Shown here: positions 62,574-64,000 of the stretch, one piece after another
How positions within the stretch are numbered: position 1 is the stretch's first letter
Layout: every line of letters begins with the position of its first letter
From: Bacteroidia bacterium
Lineage (GTDB): Bacteria > Bacteroidota > Bacteroidia > B-17B0 > Aurantibacillaceae
NCBI GenBank assembly: GCA_018000995.1
Contig: JAGNIU010000016.1
Location: 1-64,000 of the forward strand
Reading direction: 5' to 3'
DNA length: 64,000 nt
Notes under the pieces: model-generated
What the model saw: the letters and a program-made list of their open reading frames with translations, nothing else
What the model was told of the DNA's origin: nothing
Databases searched by the model: none
Position numbers and translations under genes: made by a program

Positions 62574-63422
62574 ATGGCTGATGCTACCCAATTAAAAAAT
62601 CTTTGTTCTCAAGTTCGACGCGATATTTTGCGTATGGTTCACGCTGTTAACTCTGGTCACCCAGGTGGTTCACTTGGTTGTGTTGAATATTTTGTTGCAC
62701 TTTACAGTGAAATTATGAATCACAACCCAAAATCATTCTCAATGGATGGAAAAGGTGAAGATTTATTTTTCTTAAGTAACGGACATATTTCTCCTGTATT
62801 TTACAGTGTGTTAGCTCGCAGCGGATATTTCCCAGTTGAAGAATTAAAAACATTTAGAAAATTAAATACCCGTTTGCAAGGACACCCAACTACTCACGAA
62901 CATTTACCTGGTATTCGTATCGCTAGTGGTTCATTAGGACAAGGAATGAGTGTTGCTATTGGTGCAGCCTTAACGAAAAAATTAAACGGCGATAAAAGTA
63001 TTATTTACAGTCTGCACGGTGATGGTGAATTACAAGAAGGACAAATTTGGGAAGCCGCTCTTTATGCAGCAGCTAACAAAGTAGATAATTATATTGCTGC
63101 AGTTGATTATAATGGCCGACAAATTGATGGTGATGTTGAGAATATTTTATCACTCGGAAATTTGAAAGCAAAGTTTGAAGCTTTTGGCTGGCAGACTTTA
63201 GAAATTGCCAAGGGAAATGATATTGAAGCTGTAATTGCAGGCATAAAAAATGCACAAACGTATCTTGGCAAAGGAAAACCCGTTATGATTTTAGTAAGAA
63301 CAGAAATGGGAGCCGGTGTTGATTTTATGATGGGCACACACAAATGGCATGGTAAAGCTCCTAATGATGAGCAATTGAAAACTGCTTTAGCACAATTAGA
63401 AGAAACTGTTGGAGATTATTAA
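62574..63422 (+). CDS. Transketolase, N-terminal (TPP-binding) subunit
   Basis: A 282-residue protein equal to the first half of a classical transketolase, the thiamine-diphosphate enzyme that moves two-carbon ketol units in the pentose phosphate pathway. The expected motifs are HAVNSGHPGGSLGCVEYFVA, SNGHISPVFYSVL, GSLGQGMSVAIGAAL and the TPP motif GDGELQEGQIWEAALYAA (GDG...N). The protein stops cleanly where the pyrimidine-binding half would begin. Split transketolases are normal in Bacteroidota, with the second subunit usually next door, but here the next gene is a VWA protein. The second subunit must lie elsewhere. Confidence 0.94.
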   Translation: MADATQLKNLCSQVRRDILRMVHAVNSGHPGGSLGCVEYFVALYSEIMNHNPKSFSMDGKGEDLFFLSNGHISPVFYSVLARSGYFPVEELKTFRKLNTRLQGHPTTHEHLPGIRIASGSLGQGMSVAIGAALTKKLNGDKSIIYSLHGDGELQEGQIWEAALYAAANKVDNYIAAVDYNGRQIDGDVENILSLGNLKAKFEAFGWQTLEIAKGNDIEAVIAGIKNAQTYLGKGKPVMILVRTEMGAGVDFMMGTHKWHGKAPNDEQLKTALAQLEETVGDY

Positions 63423-63457
63423 AAAGTTAAAAGTGGAAAGTCAAAAGTTAAAAGTCT
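63421..63457. repeat. Degenerate heptad spacer repeat after the transketolase gene
   Basis: Imperfect copies of AAAAGTTA/AAAGTCA directly follow the transketolase stop. The likely GTG start of the VWA gene lies inside it. Confidence 0.65.
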
Positions 63458-64000
63458 TAAGGAAATTAATTCACAGAAAATCTGTTCTCTTCTTTTTGTT
63501 TTTTACTTTTAATTTTTTACTTGCACAACCAACTAATCGCATCCTTTTTATTTTCGATGATTCGTACAGCATGTACGCGCCTTGGAATAGTAACATCAAA
63601 ATTGAAGTGGCGAAAAAAGTGATGGGGAAATTTTTAGACAGTCTGAAAAATATTCCAAACTTAGAATTAGCATTACGTTGTTACGGACATACCACTTTAT
63701 TTAAAGAACGCAATTGTAAGGACACAAAATTGGAAGTTCCATTCGGGAATACAAAAACCAATTCTACACTTATTAAACAACGGATTCAAAAATTAGAACC
63801 GCTTGGCACAACTCCAATTGCTTTTTCATTGGGAGAATGTGCAGCAGATTTTACACCTTGCAGCAATTGCAGAAATATTGTGATTTTAATTACTGATGGT
63901 ATTGAAGAATGTGGTGGTAATCCTTGTGAAGTTTCAATTGCATTACAGAAAAAAGGAATTTTTCTTCGTCCATTTGTTATTGGCGTTGGTTTAGATGTGA
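63433..64000 (+). CDS. Secreted von Willebrand factor A-domain protein (5' part)
   Basis: The frame is open from the left and runs off the window, so only about 189 residues are seen. No ATG precedes the domain. GTG at 63433 gives a good signal peptide (VLRKLIHRKSVLFFLFFTFN then FLLAQ). From about residue 37 a VWA domain starts with RILFIFDDSYSMYAPW: the MIDAS motif is D-x-S-x-S with the first D in DDSYS, and the later Thr/Asp sit in GTTPIAFSL and LITDGIEECGG. Cys-rich short motifs (PCSNC, ECGGNPC) suggest disulfides. The likely role is metal-dependent protein binding in the envelope. The start within a spacer repeat is unusual. Confidence 0.75.
   Translation, partial: MESQKLKVLRKLIHRKSVLFFLFFTFNFLLAQPTNRILFIFDDSYSMYAPWNSNIKIEVAKKVMGKFLDSLKNIPNLELALRCYGHTTLFKERNCKDTKLEVPFGNTKTNSTLIKQRIQKLEPLGTTPIAFSLGECAADFTPCSNCRNIVILITDGIEECGGNPCEVSIALQKKGIFLRPFVIGVGLDV

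Noticed and set aside
62574-63422. Transketolase appears truncated to half length.
   Set aside because: The end is clean and split transketolases are normal in this phylum, so it is a complete subunit, not a pseudogene.

Overview
This window is a chromosomal segment of a low-G+C member of the Bacteroidota. The evidence is two proteins with type IX secretion (Por/gliding) C-terminal sorting domains, signal peptides ending in SAQ- or SQ-type sites, two-component-regulator propeller repeats, a split transketolase, a mitochondrial-type aconitase, TAnnTTTG promoter elements and almost no Shine-Dalgarno sequences. Genus and species cannot be fixed from the sequence. I see no phage, insertion sequence, CRISPR array or rRNA. 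One tRNA gene is present. No gap between genes exceeds 300 bases.

Layout. 1-7.9 kb: the end of a secreted protein, a tandem pair of small SpoIIAA/STAS-like proteins, a large T9SS-exported repeat protein, a periplasmic TPR protein with a bare signalling helix, and aconitase. 8-20 kb: envelope and secreted genes (FtsX-type permease, beta-barrel protein, MscS channel, DUF4421 protein, amidohydrolase lipoprotein, secreted caspase, carboxypeptidase-regulatory-like protein) plus a UbiD-type decarboxylase behind a compound palindromic repeat. 20-28 kb: dnaX, an M16 peptidase, and a ClC channel with a cation/proton antiporter. 28-31 kb: a KamA-like radical SAM enzyme, a candidate small RNA, a cysteine-free Crp/Fnr-family regulator and a third STAS-like gene. 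31-40 kb: NhaD antiporter, a lipoprotein propeller sensor fused to a SpoIIE phosphatase, tRNA-Arg(CCT), and the run adaptor-tsaB-rsmI-corA. 40-50 kb: a helical-repeat protein, a YyaL-type thioredoxin-domain protein, the surE-small membrane protein-lpxB-spoIID operon, a zinc peptidase, RidA and an RRM protein. 50-64 kb: a giant T9SS adhesin-like protein, dnaG, the run ychF-AIM24-parE-parC, the transketolase N-terminal subunit and the start of a secreted VWA-domain protein.

The most promising unexplained unit is the 240-bp region between the KamA-like gene and the Crp/Fnr gene (29353-29591). It holds two perfect TTGAC-N4-GTCAA palindromes of the Crp/Fnr type. One lies next to each flanking gene. 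The one beside the regulator is also placed about 42 bases upstream of the start of a divergent, terminator-ended transcript of about 70 nt. I read this as an autoregulated Crp/Fnr circuit with its own small RNA and a target enzyme of unknown substrate. A second theme is SpoIIE/STAS-type signalling: a full propeller-SpoIIE phosphatase, a related protein that stops before the phosphatase domain, and three STAS-like paralogues, one of them directly behind a terminator-like hairpin.

Calls rest on reading the sequence and on general knowledge of the families. No database search was run.
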